Positions 48,016-62,000 are shown, numbered from the stretch's first letter. The stretch: DNA of 64,000 bases from Diplocarpon mali (GCA_024741835.1 JAENRP010000003.1:127394-191393); one strand, 5' to 3'. The notes: generated from the sequence alone by a model not told the origin. A program made the numbers and translations.

Positions 48016-50215
48016 ATGGATCTACAGCGTGGGAGACCGCTGTCCTCTGGAGGGCAACAGCATCATATAAAGCAAATTCACTCACCAGCTTCGCAGCCTT
48101 TCCAGGACCCTAGCTCGCTCGTACTAGGTGTCGGCCTCGAGAACCGAATACAAGGCAACGGCCAGCAGTTCCTGAACAACAATTTCAACCCTAATAATGC
48201 ATACGCCAACAACGATTACATGAATCAGCAAACACAATCCTTCGTTCAAGGCAGGCTTGGCGAGTCTACTTTCATGCAGACAACGGACTTCAATCAGCAA
48301 TTTAAGCAGGAGGAGCCATCATCACCGTACAACCAGCCGCAATTAGGCAGCTTCACCCAGGACCTCATGAGTGCGACTTCTGGTTTCAACGAGGGTGGTG
48401 ACTTTCCATTATTTCCCGCAAATCCAGCAGAATACGACCCCTCGTTCTTCACCAATGTCCCTTCTCCTGGGTCGAGAAATCATTCTGTGAACCCATCGCA
48501 ACTTGGTATATCTTCCACACAGACTGCGCCTACACCACCAGGCAAACTATTGCAACCAGATTCCCATTCTCCTGGGTCTGTGCAAAACTCTCCAAACTTC
48601 AATACCGGCCAATTTCAACATCCGCCGAACCACTCCCGGAACGCCTCGTTAGGCCCAGAAAGTGCAGCATTTCCCCAGGGACAGGCCTTGGAATGGGGTA
48701 TGATGCCAGCTCAGTTCAGAGGCCATAGAAGGAGCCCGTCTGAATTTTCGGATGTCTCTATCCCATCTGCTCATCATTCGCCCAATTTAGGCCACCATGA
48801 TAGCTTCGATGTAGTAGATCCACGCCATTCGCCCATGCAACGAGCACAAGACGCTATATATGAAAACGTGCTTGGTATCGGAAACTTTTCCTTGTCAGAT
48901 AACCAGGCTCAACATGGCGCAAGCCCCGGGCGGGGATTGAGCCCGGCTCATAGCCCTGCCATTTCGCCGCGAATGGGGCCTCAACAGCTGCCAAACATGG
49001 GTCTCCAAAACCCGCTTTACCCATTGAATAACAATGGCTATGGTCCAAATATGATATACAGCCAAGGACAGGAAGAGGCATTTCCTCAACTACCTAATGA
49101 CGTGGCCCAGTCTCAACAGATGGTACCGGATATCAATGTTGAATTCGCACCTGCCTCGAGACAGAATAGCTTCGAGCCACCCAAACCCTCGATTGACCAA
49201 GATGCGTTGATCCCCCCTGAAAGAGGTATGTGGCTCAATACCAAGCACATGAATTCGAGTAACAAATTCAGGTCGCCGCCGTCGAGCGTTCACAGACCCT
49301 AATAATAGCGGGTCGGCAATGCCTCGAGCCAACACGCCTTCAAGTGTATCACCCTCACTCGGTAGCGATCCCACCTCTCGTTCACCAGATTCTTGCTCGC
49401 TATCTCCGGATGATCGGTCTAGGACCAGTTCTCCAAGTAAGCGTCGTCAATCAACATCCTCGCTACCGAACCGGGACTACATTCTTGGGCTTGCGGATCC
49501 CGAGTACCAACCATCGGCCACCGAAATTGGAAATGCTAAGCGCATCCAAAAACACCCTGCCACATTTCAATGTACTCTCTGTCCGAAACGTTTCACCAGA
49601 GCTTACAATTTACGGTCTCACCTGCGGACCCACACCGACGAACGTCCGTTTGTATGCACAGTCTGCGGTAAGGCATTTGCTCGTCAACACGACCGGAAAC
49701 GCCACGAAGGGTTGCATTCCGGCGAGAAGAAGTTCGTATGTAAGGGAGAGCTCAAACAAGGCGGCTCCTGGGGCTGTGGTCGCCGCTTTGCTCGCGCTGA
49801 TGCGCTCGGTCGGCATTTCCGCTCTGAAGCTGGACGAATCTGTATCAAGCCTCTCCTGGATGAAGAAGCCATAGAGCGGCAACGAGTTTGGAATGAGCAG
49901 CGCATGCAGGATATGCACAATATGCAGCAGCCGCAACCCTTAGCTATTGATCCAAACGGCTTCCCCATAGACGCAAGTGGAAACTACACGCTTCCCGCTG
50001 CCCTCTTAGCCCAATATCCCGCTCTTGCTGGACTGAGCTGGTCGGACGTGGGACAGGGAGATGCCGGCTTAGACGATGACCCGAGCGGTAGGAGTAGTTT
50101 CGATGCCTCCGGGTCTGAATTCTACGACGACGACAACGAAGGCGGCTATGTATCTAGTGGGCCCGGACAGCAGGGGTACAGGCAGCCACAGATTCTGCAC
50201 GACGGATTCAACTAA
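48016..50215 (+). CDS. CRZ1: Crz1-type calcineurin-responsive zinc-finger factor
   Basis: C2H2 transcription factor activated by calcineurin dephosphorylation in response to calcium and ion stress; it shuttles between cytosol and nucleus. Exons 48016-49225 and 49272-50215 give 717 residues. The N-terminal 400 residues are Gln/Asn/Ser/Pro-rich with many SP sites ([26 protein letters not shown]), as expected for a phospho-regulated region. PDINVE at residues 371-376 fits a PxIxIT-type calcineurin docking motif. After [20 protein letters not shown] come two canonical fingers (C504, C507, H520, H524 and C532, C535, H548, H552) and a divergent third finger around [21 protein letters not shown]. 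The C-terminus is acidic. The 46-nt intron is confirmed by frame; reading through it would end translation shortly before the fingers. Confidence 0.93.
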
Positions 50216-50970
50216 TACAACAGCGACATTGGGAGCCGCTGATGGCCTGAAGGCAGATGAGCCTTTTTCTTTTTCCTCTCTGGCACGAATCTATGTTTTG
50301 GGAATGTTTAGAATATTTTATGACGTGATATTGGGGAGGTTATTAGACTTGTTTGGGCGCATTCTAGATACCACTATTTGCTTGCTCTGCTCCTGGTGGC
50401 TTTTGCACTCAGCGGCACACCCCAATACGTGTTTGGAATACTAATGGTTTGGTGTTCATCCACGAGTGTTCTCTGAGACGACCCTGGCCTTGAATACCAT
50501 CGCAACTAACGATTATGATTCCTATTTCGTATTACAATTTGTCGATTTGACTTTCGTCCGGAGGTGCGTCAAAGGCCTGCTGCGGTGGCGGAGCCAACCT
50601 TTTGGGTTTAGTAAGAACTTGGAAGCAGTGAAGATCAATGCAATCAAGTTTTGTTCTTCGCTCCACCTGGTAGAATCTCCAAAAATACACAGTAACGTAG
50701 TCAAAGCCACCTAAAAAGGCATTGGTTGGGTGGGGTCCGAGGACTTTGGTCATAAATTAATGTGTCGAACCATATCGTATCGTATCAAAGCCAGACTCCT
50801 TAACGCAGCCCGCTGACGCAAGATCGCAAGTTAGCGACTAGTCAATTCCGCCAATCGCATTTAACTCCTCCATTTTACCCGCTCCATCGCCCACAATGAA
50901 ATCTCCAGCGCCAGGCTATGCTACCAGCAAATGCCCCAACCTAGCCCAATTTCCTAGAAAGACAGGAGTT
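50216..50970. other. Convergent 3' flanks of Crz1 and the RING gene
   Basis: No gene seen. Probably the two 3' untranslated regions. Confidence 0.6.
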
Positions 50971-53282
50971 TTAACTGCGGCGAAAGTATTGTCGGGGAAG
51001 ACGGGAACCTCTCTGTGAAGATGATATAACTCGAGTTGATGAAGGGGATCGGGAGCTTCGGAGGGGATCATATCGGCGGACTGACAAGTTGCGGCAAGTC
51101 AATCTCCGATTCCGAGAAGCCGGCTCGATATATTCGGTCTCATCCTCATCCTCGTCCTCCCGGAACGAGATTGGATTCTCTGAGGAGCCGGTCACTCTGG
51201 CAGCTTGATGTTCGGCAAACATCATACTGATTCTAGGATCGAACTGCTGGACGCGCACATTGTTCCGAGGTCTTCTTCCTTGTCTCCGGGGAGGTGGTCG
51301 GACTGAGCTGTCCGAAGAATCTACATCGATCTGGTTCAGATTATTTGTGACACCGAGGTTTCTGCTCTCGCCGTGATTTCTGCTTTCGTACATATCGTCA
51401 TACTGGTCATCCATCTCACTTCTCTCTGGGCTTTCAATACTGAAGCCCCGGTTTCCACTTGCTATTGGGGACCGGTCTCCGTGGTCATTGTGAGTAAAGT
51501 ATGGGTTCGCACTGACACTCCGGCTGTCTCTTGACATGTCTGTATCTCCGTCGTGATCCATAATAGACGCGTCATCATCACTTTCTTGATACTCAAATGT
51601 ATTGCTTGCATAAAACTCTGTACCGTCTTCGATACTATACCGGTACTGGTTGCCTTGCTCGGTGGGTGTAGGAGTTCGGGACTGGCTATCACGAGAGCGC
51701 TCATCGTAGTCATTGGCCGGGCCGTGCTCCGTATTTGTCTCTGTAAGTGTCTCAGTGTTTGTGTCGCTGTTATCTTCCGAATCGGTATCGAGGACACGAT
51801 TCCTGCCACGTCGCTGACGGCGGTAGACTGGCTCTTCAATGTCACTGTCATCATCGTGATGCAGCGGGGACCATCCGGCGTGTCGAAGAAGCTCTTCTGC
51901 GTGGCTCATGTCGCCAGTCTCTGACGGATCAGTATTGGCATCGGTAACTGTGAGGAGCGAAGGGCTATCGTGCCTAGGACTGTCTACTCCCCAATGAGGG
52001 CTATTTGGTGCGTACTGGGGGCTTCCAAGATCATAGTGAGGGCTGTAAGGAGGCTCAGAACTGCTTCCTAAATTAATGGGACTTCGCGGGACTCGTCGTC
52101 GACGAACGGCGGGTCTAGGCTCCGAGTCCGACCCGTCGGAATCCTCTTCGTCAGAAACCAGGTTGATCGCAGGTGTTACACTACTCGCACCTGCTCGCCG
52201 ATTTGGTGTTTCGTCGTCCTGGACGACAAAGTCCTGTAGAGACCCTTCATCCTCGTCTTCATCACTGTCGTCCAGCTCGCTTTCGTCTTCAGAATCGGAG
52301 GGATAGTGATGATGGGCACGATGCCGAGTGTGAGGATGGGGACCAACATTTACCGCATTGTCTACTAGAGCATGAGGGCCGTGGAAATGACGGTGGTGGC
52401 GGTGATGCCCATGCATTTGAGCGAACTCAGCATCAACCTCTGCATCCAAGTCCAGCTCCAAGTCTTCGAGAGCATCCAAGTCCTCATCGTATTCGCTCAG
52501 GTCGCTGAAGTCGTATGGAAGCAATTCCAGCCCACAGATCGTGCACGCCGGGCCTCCGATATGCTCATGGCCACAGCCTGGACATCTTACAACCCCATCG
52601 GTATCGTCCATCATCAGCTCACGCCCTGGTTTGGGGAACAAGCCTCTAAAAACTCCATTTGGCCCGCTCTTGTCCTTCTCGACCGTCGCAATTTCTTCTG
52701 CTCTCTTCTCGGCGTGTTGCTCAATTGATTCGTCTGCTGACATCAACTCTGGTCGCCTCGTGAATACCTGGTCGACCATCTGCTTAATCTTGAGGACGAA
52801 TTAGTAGTTGTCACCTTTGAGGTAGGCAAAGTCACCTACAATGAAGTTGGGGGATGGGATCTTGGTAACTTTCGCACGGCATTCTGGACACGTCTTCTTA
52901 TGCTTGTGTTGATCAAACCAGTTACAAAGGCACTGAGATCCTATTAGCTTGGTACCGCCCATCCTGTCAGAGAGCACGTACCGAATAGCAGTAGGTATGA
53001 CCACATGCCAGAGTCCATGGCTCGTAAAGTAATAAATCGCATACTGTACATGTAACCAGGTTCCTGATCTCCGAAAGATCGGTCTTGAATGACGTAGCAA
53101 GCTGTAGACAAGTTAATAGAGGCAGATGTCGAGCGGGCGACTGTCAAGCATACTTGCGCGTCATTCTTGGACTTGAGGGCGTTACCAGGTCGTGACGTTG
53201 TAGGAGTTCCCTCTCTGCTGTTCGTACTTCCCAGAATCCTACCAGCTGTGGCCTTACTAGGTGAAGTTGTGGTGGGAGCCAT
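50971..53282 (-). CDS. RING-finger protein, putative E3 ubiquitin ligase
   Basis: Exons, in coding order: 53282-53154, 53101-52982, 52932-52840 and 52788-50971; 719 residues. Splicing assembles a complete C3HC4 RING: C61, C64, C76, H78, C81, C84, C98 and C101 (CTVCDLLLYEPW, ACGHTYCYSCLCNWF, TCPECRAKV). This domain recruits an E2 and transfers ubiquitin. Next comes IIKQMVDQVFTRRPELM, a helix often found after the RING in this fungal group. A second small zinc-ribbon-like motif follows (CPGCGHEHIGGPACTICGLEL), then a His-rich stretch (HGHHRHHRHFHG). About 450 residues of low-complexity acidic and Ser/Arg-rich sequence make up the rest. The start at 53282 (MAPTTTSPSK) gives a short Ser/Thr-rich leader; longer in-frame starts exist but look untranslated. 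Substrates unknown. Confidence 0.88.
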
Positions 53283-54660
53283 GTTCCAGCATGAAGTTGT
53301 AGTGAGGATCAAGGCGAGAAATGTTGGCTTGAGCTCGGTTTTCGATGCGCAGCGGCAGGAGCCCCTCAATGTCTGACAGTAGCCGGAAGGCCCGGGAGTT
53401 TCGCTTCTTCCCTGAAATTTTGTTGCGTATCTTTCCAAAATAAAACTGAAGCGTTACCGGCGTGGAGTGCGAGACAGAATTCGCTTGTTGAATGGTAGTT
53501 TTAATTGAGGTTCAAGGCTGAATGGCTTTGGTACTTGGAGGGACGACTAGTAAGGGTAGCCCGCTCCCGCGCCAGAGTAAACTTAAGCGAGAGGCGCTAA
53601 CAACCAGCTCCTTTATACAGTAAATGGGGATCGGCTGCTACGGACTTAGACCTCGAGACTCTTCAGACAACGATCATTGTGCAGGACAACACGCTACACT
53701 GCACACTCCGCATGTGAAGAGAAGGCGGGAACATGATCCGTGCAAAACGTCACTGACCCGGGCAAGCATCATGCCCTGCTTCGGCAGTACTTCCCCGGCC
53801 AAGGGCTTCGGAGTATCCGCAAATGCAGTATTAAACGAAACTGCAAGTAGGGAGGCATTCACGCATCAATTCGGGCGTTACAAGAAACCATGCCTGTACA
53901 AAGATTGTATTTACATTTGTGATTTTACTAGGCTTTTGATTTTCGGTAACGAAGAGTCTCTCAAATTGCAACCTTACGTTCTTGTCTGGCCTTCACCGAC
54001 CATTCGTTTTCACTAAATGAGTGACTTCGAGACCGATCTAGTAATAAGCTTCTGGGACTGCCTCATCGTCAGAAGACGATATGTATCGACACTATATTCC
54101 AACCCAATGGCATTGGGCTCTGCTGCGCTTGCTCTACGTGGCAAGCGACTCGTCCAATGATCTCCGCGCCCCAGATTCTGGAAGTACTTTCAGGTCAACA
54201 AAGCTCCCTTGTGAACCAAAAAAGTGTTTGAAATACTTAGAACGGTTAGTATCAGGAGTCTCCGGTGACGCAGGATGGATCGCAAAATAAACACGCATGT
54301 CGCATGTCGCATTTTTCTGTTATACTTTCCAGGAGTGCTCAGACTACTACATAGAAGGAAAATTGCGTCAGCAATTTGACTAGATTACTTTGCTATCAGT
54401 ATCTACAGTCCATGCTCAAACGCTCAGATGCAGAAAATGTTATTAAGAACGCAGAATATAGGCCCCGAAGGTTACACAGAAATTGAAGGAGTGTGGAGTA
54501 CAAAGGAGCTCCAAGAAGAAAGTAACCAAGCAATCAAAAGCTCCTGTGAGAACGCCATCAAAGAAATTCGTGATCGTTGAGCATCATTGACCTTTTCCTT
54601 CCCAGCCTATCCCAGCTATTTTCTATCCAAATTGTTTTCCTTAACCGTGCACAGCTACGA
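53283..54660. other. Intergenic region
   Basis: About 1.4 kb between the RING gene promoter and the 3' end of the oxygenase-like gene. Nothing recognised. The frame at 53624-54016 (+) has no known features. Confidence 0.5.
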
Positions 54661-55889
54661 CTACAACTTCACTCGCTTGTCCTTAGCAGCCTCCTCGCAC
54701 ACATCAGCAAGTGATCCTTTCCTCACGAGAGACTCGTCGATGATCTCCATATTAAGATGAGTTAAAGTCTTAATCTCGAATTCAAGGAACGACTTGATGG
54801 AGTGGACATCAGTGGCGCCAGCTTTCATAGAATCGCGGACATTCTTGAGCATCTGTCGGATACGAGATTCAGCATTCTCGAGATTGTATTCGACGGTCTG
54901 GCCGTAGAGGTCCGAAAGATTAGAGATGGGGCGGACCGTATTGAGGACTGTATCGTCACGGATACGGGGAGAGCGAGGTCGGAACGAAGTCACCATCGTG
55001 ATGCGCTCTTGGCCACCGAATGCAGAGAGAGCTTGATGATCGATATACCGGCCTTGGAGAATGACACCTGATCCCTATGAGAGACGTGTTAGAAGAATAC
55101 ATGTTGGGACTGAAATATAGTTGCCTTACCATTGATGGACCTCGGACCTTCCGGATCTCCCCGGTACCAGTCCTCAACGCAGTCTCACCACCAACCATGT
55201 TGGTAGTGTCACTCATCATCAAAACACAGACGAAGGGGTAGCTGTCTCTGTGCCAGCCAACGATGGCCCCATCGTCCTCCGCACCATGGTGATCTTCCCT
55301 GTCCCCTGGTTTTGAGAGGTTGACGTGTCCAATCTCATAGTCCATAACAGGAACAAGGTCAACACCGGCAATCTTGGAGATGATGGCAAGGGTGTCGGGG
55401 TGCTTCCATGCCTCAAAGATAAACTTTCCATACCTGTACTTATTAGAGTCTGGTACCAGGCGCGCCAATAGAGGCGACTTACTTAGGAGCGTAACCGCGG
55501 ATTTGTCTAGGGGCAATGTCCGATGCGTAACTGTACTTCTCTTGAACCTCAGGGTCAAGGACCTCACTTCTCATAACACTGATAGCTTCTTGGCTGAATA
55601 AAGGAAATGGATCCGAAACAGCAACTGGCGATACTCCTTTACTAGCAGAGAATCCTAGCTCTTCCATAGTGTGAATGTGTTTTGGCTCCTCGAATGCGAG
55701 ATGTTGAGCTGGGTTGAAGAGCTTGCCAACAGCAAGAGGGCCATTATCTGTGGCAAGGTACCTTGCAAATGATCGTTTGAGGGAGGCTTGAGCCTCTCTT
55801 GGAGATGGGAGAACTCTGGGGGGGCTGGCAATCTTAGAATATGGCGCATCGGGCGTACCGGGTTGCGCATAGACATCGGGAGTAGCCAT
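54661..55889 (-). CDS. 2OG-Fe(II) oxygenase-like protein
   Basis: Exons, in coding order: 55889-55483, 55433-55130 and 55074-54661; 374 residues. The N-terminal part contains RSFARYLATDNGPLAVGKLF and YASDIAPRQIRGYAPKYGKF. The core has VDLVPVMDYEIGHVNLS followed by GAIVGWHRDSYPFVCVLMMSD, where H197 and D199 form the HxD iron-binding pair. GGETALRTGTGEIRKVRGPSMGSGVILQGRYIDHQALSAFGG supplies the likely distal histidine (H250), and FRPR with R269 is a candidate 2-oxoglutarate contact. This arrangement fits the double-stranded beta-helix oxygenases. The last 90 residues are helical (YNLENAESRIRQMLKNVRDSM). Fungal relatives are mostly unnamed. Substrate unknown. The start is the ATG at 55889, because the upstream frame looks like leader sequence. 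Confidence 0.8.
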
Positions 55890-58800
55890 TCTGTTGGTAT
55901 GAGGACAGCTTGACTTGCTATGGAAGGTTAGAAACATATTCGAACAGCTGATCTGTTGCACTTGAGATGACAAGGCGAGGATTCGAGGCACAAAAGGAAA
56001 GGAGGTCCTTCCAGAGCACGCCGCTCTCAGGTGGTTTATCTCCGGGGGATCGATAGAGTTAGAGAGACACAGAACAGGGGTGGCATAACGGCTAGAAAGG
56101 TGGCTTACTGTAATGACACTGACAATACCGTGCAGCCGATTCTCTAGTGAAGCTGTAATATATGTGATTGGAATAGAATTCAACTTGAGTATCGAAGAAG
56201 GCATTCAGCTGTTAATGATGTGCGGCGAGGATGGCGACCGAGCTCTCTTATAACCTCAGATAGCGTCTCCGCTGGCTATCTTGACCTTCGCCTCTCTGTG
56301 CTTGGAACGTCAATGTAAACAAACTAGAATTGGCAACGCACTACCGAGCTGATCAACCGTGATTCCTGCACTTCCTCGATGCTTCGATCCTGTCTCCCCT
56401 TGCTCAGTCCCTCCACACCTTTCGGGTCCGTCAGAGTTGCACCGTTCAGAAGTGTTGATAGTTCCCGATGGGGAGAGTGTCTCGCGATACCTCGCACGCA
56501 GTTGCGCTTGAGCCAACGGTCTTATCAAAATCCAGTCGATCAACGAACTCCTGACTACGGTACTGAATGGCTCGGCCAATGTTATGGGCGAGGCGAGAAC
56601 GTCGTGAAGCGTAAAAGTCGGACACGGAGGCGGGAATTCGCCTGTGATGACCGTATAGACAGTACAGCTGTATGGAAAAGCTTCCTTATCGTGGAAAAGG
56701 CGCGAAAGGGGACACCTGGACCCGGCCGAGTCAAGAATACGGTTCAGTGCCTGTATAGACCATGAGGATTTTTGATTGGACTCGCCAGACAAGGGAGGCG
56801 GTGTTGAGGCCGGAAGAGCATCATAGCCGTCACTTTCGCACATGCCCATCCGCAAGTGAGATATTGAATTACCAAGTTTCGCAGTACAAACGCCAGTTGT
56901 GGAGGCAGGCAAGCCCAAGAGTGGAGGAAGATCCAAACAGGTGTGGAGGGCTAAGGAACCCACATGTTAACAAGGGCGGGGAGATATCTGAGCGGGATCT
57001 GATGACCCGATTTGGAAGCAGAAACGAGGAACGAAGAACGAGGATCGAGAAGCGTAATACCGATGCGTGACAACTCTTACCAGGGCTTGCAGACTTGCAA
57101 TAGACGCCGTAAACAGGACGTATGTTCGAATTAGCCAGAGTCAATTCCAGACCATATCAGAGCGGATCAGAGTAGATCAGAGCAGACATGAACACACAGA
57201 CGAGGCCAGCAGCCACGAAGCCGTGCGCGGAGTCGGATGTGCTGCGATGGATGGGAGCAGGAAATGCCGACACTCAAGCATGGCAAGAAAGAGTACGGGA
57301 CGTCCCAGACGCTGCGCAGTCGTAGCAGTTCAGGTGAAGTCAATATAAGAAGACGGAGACAGGAGACCCGCAGTATCTTCTCCGACAGAAATCCCTCACG
57401 TGCCCCGAGAAGGAAAGGGAATGTCGGATTGGCCATGTCTCTGCTTCCCCGTCGCTCCTCCAGTGCGATGAGGGTCCAGGGTGGCCAAAGTAAGGCAGGC
57501 CTCCTGAGGGAACCTGTACGACGGATTCGATTGGATTCGATTGGATTTGCACATAGCAATGGTGGCACACGGGGTGGAGAGAGATTGAGGTGTCGATACG
57601 ATGAAAATTGAAGGCTGGTGAGGAACCGAACCAAACTGGACTTGACGGCCGAACGTGCAGACGTCTAACGGATAAAACAGACTCTCGCTACCACAAGTGC
57701 CTGGATACCCGACAATTAAGGTATCCCTGCTCGAGATAACTTCCCGCGCCAAGACTCGGCCAAAGCTGCCCAGGGTAAACTACCTTGCTATGTGAACCGA
57801 ACACGGTAAACCTGAGCATTCATGTTCATGCCTTAGGCCCTACACGCAAAAGGAAAGGCATCAAGAATATCCAAAGAGCCTCAACTGCTTGCTTGAGAGT
57901 ACGGATCCCTACCAAGCATGGCGTCCACAGGCAGAGACACTCTTGGAGAGCCATGGAATGCAGAGACAAGCGAGAAGTTCAACAGGTATGCATATGAGCT
58001 ACGCCTCGTCCCTCTGGTTCTCTGATGCTTGATGCCCTGCCCTGCCCTACTTTGCCCTAACCGAAGAGGTTCAAATAGGAAAAGGTGGCCAGTTGAATGA
58101 CATGAGCTTAGCTAACAGCCACGACCAGTAAACGGCCCGGGGAGTTCTATGATCCATGTCAAGAGGCCGCGTCAAGAAGTTTGAAGTGTTTACACCGGAA
58201 TGGTGGCGATAGGGATTTGTGTACAGATTACTTCCAGTAAGTTTCGCTGTCGCCTTACTCAGGTCGATCTTGAGCTTTCTATACCTATAGGAGATGCGAG
58301 AGAACTATTCCTGCACTCTTTTGCCTTGAAAAACATACACTAAGATCGTCTCAGAGCGTACCGTGATTGCAAACAGCAATGGGTGAGTTGATCATGCTCC
58401 TAGCTTGCTTTTGCTACTCGGAATTATATTACCGGCTTCTGATCGTCCCGTCGAAAGCTTTCCCAAAACTTCTTTGATCAGGCACTGACCTTGCGAGACT
58501 GATGACTGTCCGCTACTGACAATTCAATAGCTGGCTGCCAGGAAAGAGGCCAAAGTTTCGCAAAAGAAGGACGGGTCTTGGTTCTCATGAGCTTCATGAA
58601 AGCTTGAAGGCGTTACATGGGGACTACCAAAAGGGAGGGCTGTACTGTATGGTGAAGATTAAAAATCCCCCTCTTGGGCTGTTGGACTTGGCTGGGTAAT
58701 GCTTATCATACACGGAATCAACAAAATTCCAAGTCTTGCATCTCAGTTCACAATGCGATATTAGAATACATCCATCAGATCCCGGGAGAGTTAAACTCGC

Positions 58801-59094
58801 CTCAATTTATTATGTTTGTTTATATCTTAGTAGGCCTCTAGACCGTGACTTGGAAACTTTGAGAATCAACCTCCGGCAGCGACCGACGTCTTGGAAGTTC
58901 GTCTCGCTTCGGCTACGGAACGATTTATTCACCCCCTTTCTTTTAGCTCTGACATAACTACCTTACTCGTTGGTAAGTAGGTAAGAAAAACTATCCACAA
59001 ACGCTTCACCTTCCTACCCCAGCCCCCAGTACTGCATCAAACCCAGTCCTGGAGAGTCGCCGCCGTATGTGTTGGGCAAGCCACGCGCACAGAC
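55890..59094. other. Intergenic region of 3.2 kb
   Basis: No gene supported. A 217-codon frame at 56310-56963 (-) lacks recognisable features and overlaps frames on the other strand. Short repeats of ATCAGAG type (57153-57185) and TTCGATTGGA (about 57528-57547) occur. The last few hundred bases are the promoter of the NatB subunit gene. Confidence 0.5.
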
Positions 59095-62000
59095 ATGGAT
59101 CAATTTCAAGACCGCCAAGATGCCCAAATATGGACCGCCATCGAGGCAAAGAATTTCAAACAAGCCTTAAAACTTGTTGACAAGAGGTTAGCGAAGAAGC
59201 ACACCGAGTATCACGAGGTATGAGTGACGAGACGGCAGCACCGCAGAGGCGTACAGTAGCAGCGCTTCTTTTTTTTCTTCCCCCCAAATCACAAGACACG
59301 TGACAATATCAGGAGTCACCTCGCTGACAACCATGTCTAGGCTCTCAGAATCTACATTAGGGCTCTGTTCCCCCAAGTTTCGGAGAAATCGGCAGTTCTT
59401 CTAAAACTGGAAGAGTTGGCTGCAAAGAAGACAGTGCTTGCGGATTTGGTGGTTCTCGACCTATACGATGACTCCTTGGAAGAAGTGCTACCGGAGCCGG
59501 GAGAGCGTTGGGCTAAAGTTATCGGGGAACTGAGATGGCAGTCTGTCAAAGCCAGTCCCAAGGCCGAAGATACGAGTATAAATTGCTTCCAGAGATGTCT
59601 TGCAAGAAATGACCTGGATCATGCGCGGCAGGTAAGTCACTACCCTGAAAAGCGTCTTATCAAGCCGTTTTCATGTCACTAAAGGCTCTGTTAGATTGCG
59701 AACAGTCTCGAGAAGAGCTTCCCTAAAAACCGTGACTACATATTCTGGAACATCTCAACCATGTTCCTGTTCTCTGTAAGTCACCCGTGGTTCCAGAGCT
59801 CAAGTTTGTGACTGATTCACAAAGATTCAACCTAATTGTCCAGAGACGCAAAAGAAGATATGGGGCGGCTTAGCACTGGGTCAAATGGGCAAACTTGCTA
59901 ATGCCACCAAGCAAGCCATGGTATGTCAAGGCAAAAAGCTTCAAATCGAAAGCACACACACTGACAGCTTCCTCACAGGATCAAAAGCAGGTATCAATAA
60001 GGTCAATTCAATCACCCCAGGAGCTTCTGCTCTTGCAAAGAGTCACCCAGGTCTATGGAAAACCAGAGCAATGCTTAGAATATCTCCGGGATCCTCTGCT
60101 CGGACCAGAGTCAGCTGTGGCGAAAGGCGAATGGGAGCTGTGGAGGATCAAGCTGGGGCTTACTGAGAAAGCACAACAATGGAAGGAGCTCTTCGAAATA
60201 ACTGGCTCTTTACTCAAGCGATCTCGAACAGCGGGCAATTCTGGCAAGTACGTTGAAGCTCGATTGAGCGATTGGATAGTTTGGGATGCATACGTTCGCT
60301 CTTCAACTGAGCTGAACGACAACGAGTACGTCGGTTCGCCTACTTCTCGGGATCCAAGATACTGACCTCGATGATAGATTTCCTCGCAGAGTGAGAGCAG
60401 AGTGCCAGGCTCATTTGGATCCAGCTTGCGGCATTGACAAGAGCTGGAAAAGGAACGCATCTTTGGCTTTGGTGACTGTTGCCTTCGAAGATTTGACTCC
60501 GTTTTCGGAATCTGTTCTAAACGATGGCGATATCTCCTACAAAGTCACTACTATCGTCAATTATTTGCAGGCGTATGCTAGTGCAAGCACTGCATACAAT
60601 GACATCAAGCTTTTCGTCGGTCAGCTAAGTCAGGACGAGCGGAAGCAACTCCTGGGGGCTTTGGCAAAGGGCATGCCTTTCGGAAATGTAGGGGAACATC
60701 AAAGCGTAAGTCAAGCGGCGCGCCTAATACAGGAACTTGGCTATAAAATATTGACTATGCCTACCTAGCTTGCGACTGCCCGCCAGATTACAGAATCTAT
60801 CAACACAACCAAGCTGAAATACCTTCTTGGATGTAGCCTGCCAGAGTACGAGCGTGGTGCGCAGTGGCCAGTCAACAGACGTGTAAAGTCCAGATTCAGG
60901 TGCATTTTCTGCTCAAATCCGTGCGGGACGAGCTGCATCACCTGTCTAGAAGCGATTACAAAGGAATCAATCACCTCCTACCGGATTGCTATCAAAGACG
61001 ATGGACGAATCACTAGAGACCTTCTGCCTACTGATAGACATCCAGCAGACGATTTCGCGATTTTGGCGGCTATCTCTCTAGTCAAGCTGGCCCTGCAACA
61101 TCCTGACAACGCTTCTGAACCTCTGAAGACCAACAGAGCCAGTTACCTTTTGCAAGCTACTGCCTTGCTCGAGAAGGCTTGGATACACTCGAAGTCCAAC
61201 TTTCAGATCTCACTTTTGTTAGTCCGGCTCTATGTCTACCTCGGATGTGGCTCTCTCGCCATGCGGGCTTTCCAGCGTCTCGCTCTCAAACAGGTCCAGC
61301 TTGATACACTGTCCTACACCCTGTTTGATAGGATCTCAAGTTTCCATCCTCACCCTTTCACGCATACTCCAGATGGCCTGGCATTGTCTCGCACTCCAAT
61401 TGAGCAGCTTCGGAAACACCAAAAGCTCTACAAGAGCGCTGAAGAGCACGTAGCCAAAAATGTTTGGCTGTCATTCAAGCACAAGAGCTATAATTCTGTG
61501 TTTGAGATTAAGGAGGCTGAAGACAATCTTTCGCGAAGCTTGGCGAGAGTTATGTCTGTCATTGAAGGGAAGAAAGTTGCTCGCCTAACAGAGCCCAAAC
61601 GGTCCCTGAGCGAAATATCCCAGGAGTTTGATATTCTCCGTAAGTATACAAGTCCACTTTCAAAGCTAACAACTCATAACTAATGAACGGTTTTGTAGAA
61701 TCTGGAGTCGAAGACTCAGAAACTCCTTTCGCAGACACAAATGACGTCGAAACATTTCCCAACTATGAAAGCACAGCAGGGCTCAGATTCGAAGAAATTA
61801 GCAGGTTCATGCCCGGGCCATCCGTAAGTCTCATATCTCTTGCCCAACCATTCAAAACTAACACGAACTCAGGACACCCGATACCGGCTGAATCTTTCTA
61901 CCGAGAAGTTACACCTTATCATAGACCCATCAGTGTCGTCTAGTGGCGAAGCATTCATCCTCCAACAATGGCTTAAGCAGCACTTAGACTCAAAAAAGCA

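Noticed and set aside
56310..56963. Minus-strand open frame of 217 codons near the oxygenase promoter
   Set aside because: No recognisable domain, and it ends in the divergent upstream region. Could be a lineage-specific gene but cannot be supported.
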